Under the pieces are notes generated by a model. It was given only the letters and a program-made list of their open reading frames with translations, was not told the origin of the DNA and made no database searches. A stretch of DNA of 5,217 nucleotides. It comes from Akkermansiaceae bacterium (lineage in GTDB: Bacteria; Verrucomicrobiota; Verrucomicrobiia; Verrucomicrobiales; Akkermansiaceae). Numbering within the stretch: position 1 is the first letter of the stretch; each line of letters opens with the position of its first letter. The stretch lies in the NCBI GenBank assembly GCA_025457805.1, contig JALOTR010000273.1, forward strand, positions 1 to 5,217, given 5' to 3'. The translations under genes and the position numbers were made by a program. Of the stretch, positions 4,880 to 5,217 are shown piece after piece.

Positions 4880-5217
4880 ATGGCGAAAAAACCGAAAAAA
4901 CCCAAGTATCACACGGACGAACATGGCCATTTCGTCTGGGAAAACTTCTTCGTTCGCGGCAAGCAACGTCGGCGCAAGCAGCGGGTCACCGTGATCGACG
5001 GCGAAATCATCGACGATTTGGACGAATGGCTTCTCGTCAACGCCGATGATGTGTATTTGCACCAGATCGAACGCTGGGACCTCATTGAACAGCGTAGGCT
5101 TGAAGAAGAGGGACCCCTATCGGAAGAGGCAACCATGAAACCACCGCCCCGCAAACTGCAGATCGATATCGACGAACTCGAATCCGCCTTTGATTTCATC
5201 ACCACGGTGGATCCGGA
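4880..5217 (+). CDS. hypothetical protein, 3' end cut by window
   Basis: I do not recognise this gene. It is open from ATG 4880 for 112 codons to the window edge. The N-terminus is Lys-rich (MAKKPKKPKYHTDEHGHFVW), followed by a very basic patch GKQRRRKQRVTVIDG (27-41), then an acidic, likely helical stretch (EIIDDLDEWLLVNADDVYL) and a charged segment IERWDLIEQRRLEEEG. No signal peptide, membrane segment or catalytic motif is visible. The basic start suggests contact with nucleic acid or the ribosome, which is only an inference. A short AAGG lies two bases before the ATG. It follows the acetyltransferase stop by 34 bp, so the two are probably co-transcribed. Confidence 0.72.
   Translation, partial: MAKKPKKPKYHTDEHGHFVWENFFVRGKQRRRKQRVTVIDGEIIDDLDEWLLVNADDVYLHQIERWDLIEQRRLEEEGPLSEEATMKPPPRKLQIDIDELESAFDFITTVDP

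Noticed and set aside
3784..4905. Open minus-strand frame of 373 codons, the longest in the window
   Set aside because: It lies antisense to the GNAT gene and runs into the glycohydrolase gene in a wrong frame. Its peptide has no recognisable domain, while the plus-strand frame carries an acetyl-CoA motif.

Overview
The window is about 58% GC by eye, densely coded on both strands, and poor in Shine-Dalgarno sites. The protein styles suggest a Gram-negative member of the Verrucomicrobiota (Verrucomicrobiaceae type, such as Luteolibacter or Haloferula). The main hints are the compact RpoD/RpoS-like sigma factor, the FAS1 protein and the divergent ADP-ribosylglycohydrolase. This is an inference from protein character; no marker gene is present to prove it.

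Left part (1-1960, minus strand, read right to left): a secreted fasciclin (FAS1) domain protein, then a 226-bp gap holding a strong GC-rich hairpin and a possible 18-codon leader ORF, then an ECF sigma factor, then an RskA-type anti-sigma factor cut by the window edge. The sigma stop and anti-sigma start overlap as ATGA, so the two are almost certainly one translationally coupled operon. ECF sigma + RskA anti-sigma + fasciclin matches the mycobacterial SigK-RskA-MPT70/MPT83 circuit. This is the most informative association in the window.

Middle (1961-3018): a divergent intergenic region (1961-2148) separates the fasciclin gene from a plus-strand group-2-like sigma-70 factor of 286 residues. 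It contains an AT-rich island with a perfect 12-bp inverted repeat (2040-2098), a 7-bp hairpin, and a 13-nt sequence repeated in inverted orientation over both start codons. The sigma-70 gene runs convergently into an ADP-ribosylglycohydrolase-family gene. Their stop regions overlap by 16 bp, and a 9-bp-stem hairpin lies on both stop codons.

Right part (2994-5217): the minus-strand ADP-ribosylglycohydrolase relative lacks the usual Asp pairs of the metal site. Across a 142-bp divergent gap lies a plus-strand GNAT N-acetyltransferase with a Cys/His zinc-knuckle-like tail. A lysine-rich hypothetical protein follows 34 bp downstream and runs off the window end. I see no tRNA, rRNA, CRISPR array, insertion sequence or integrase.
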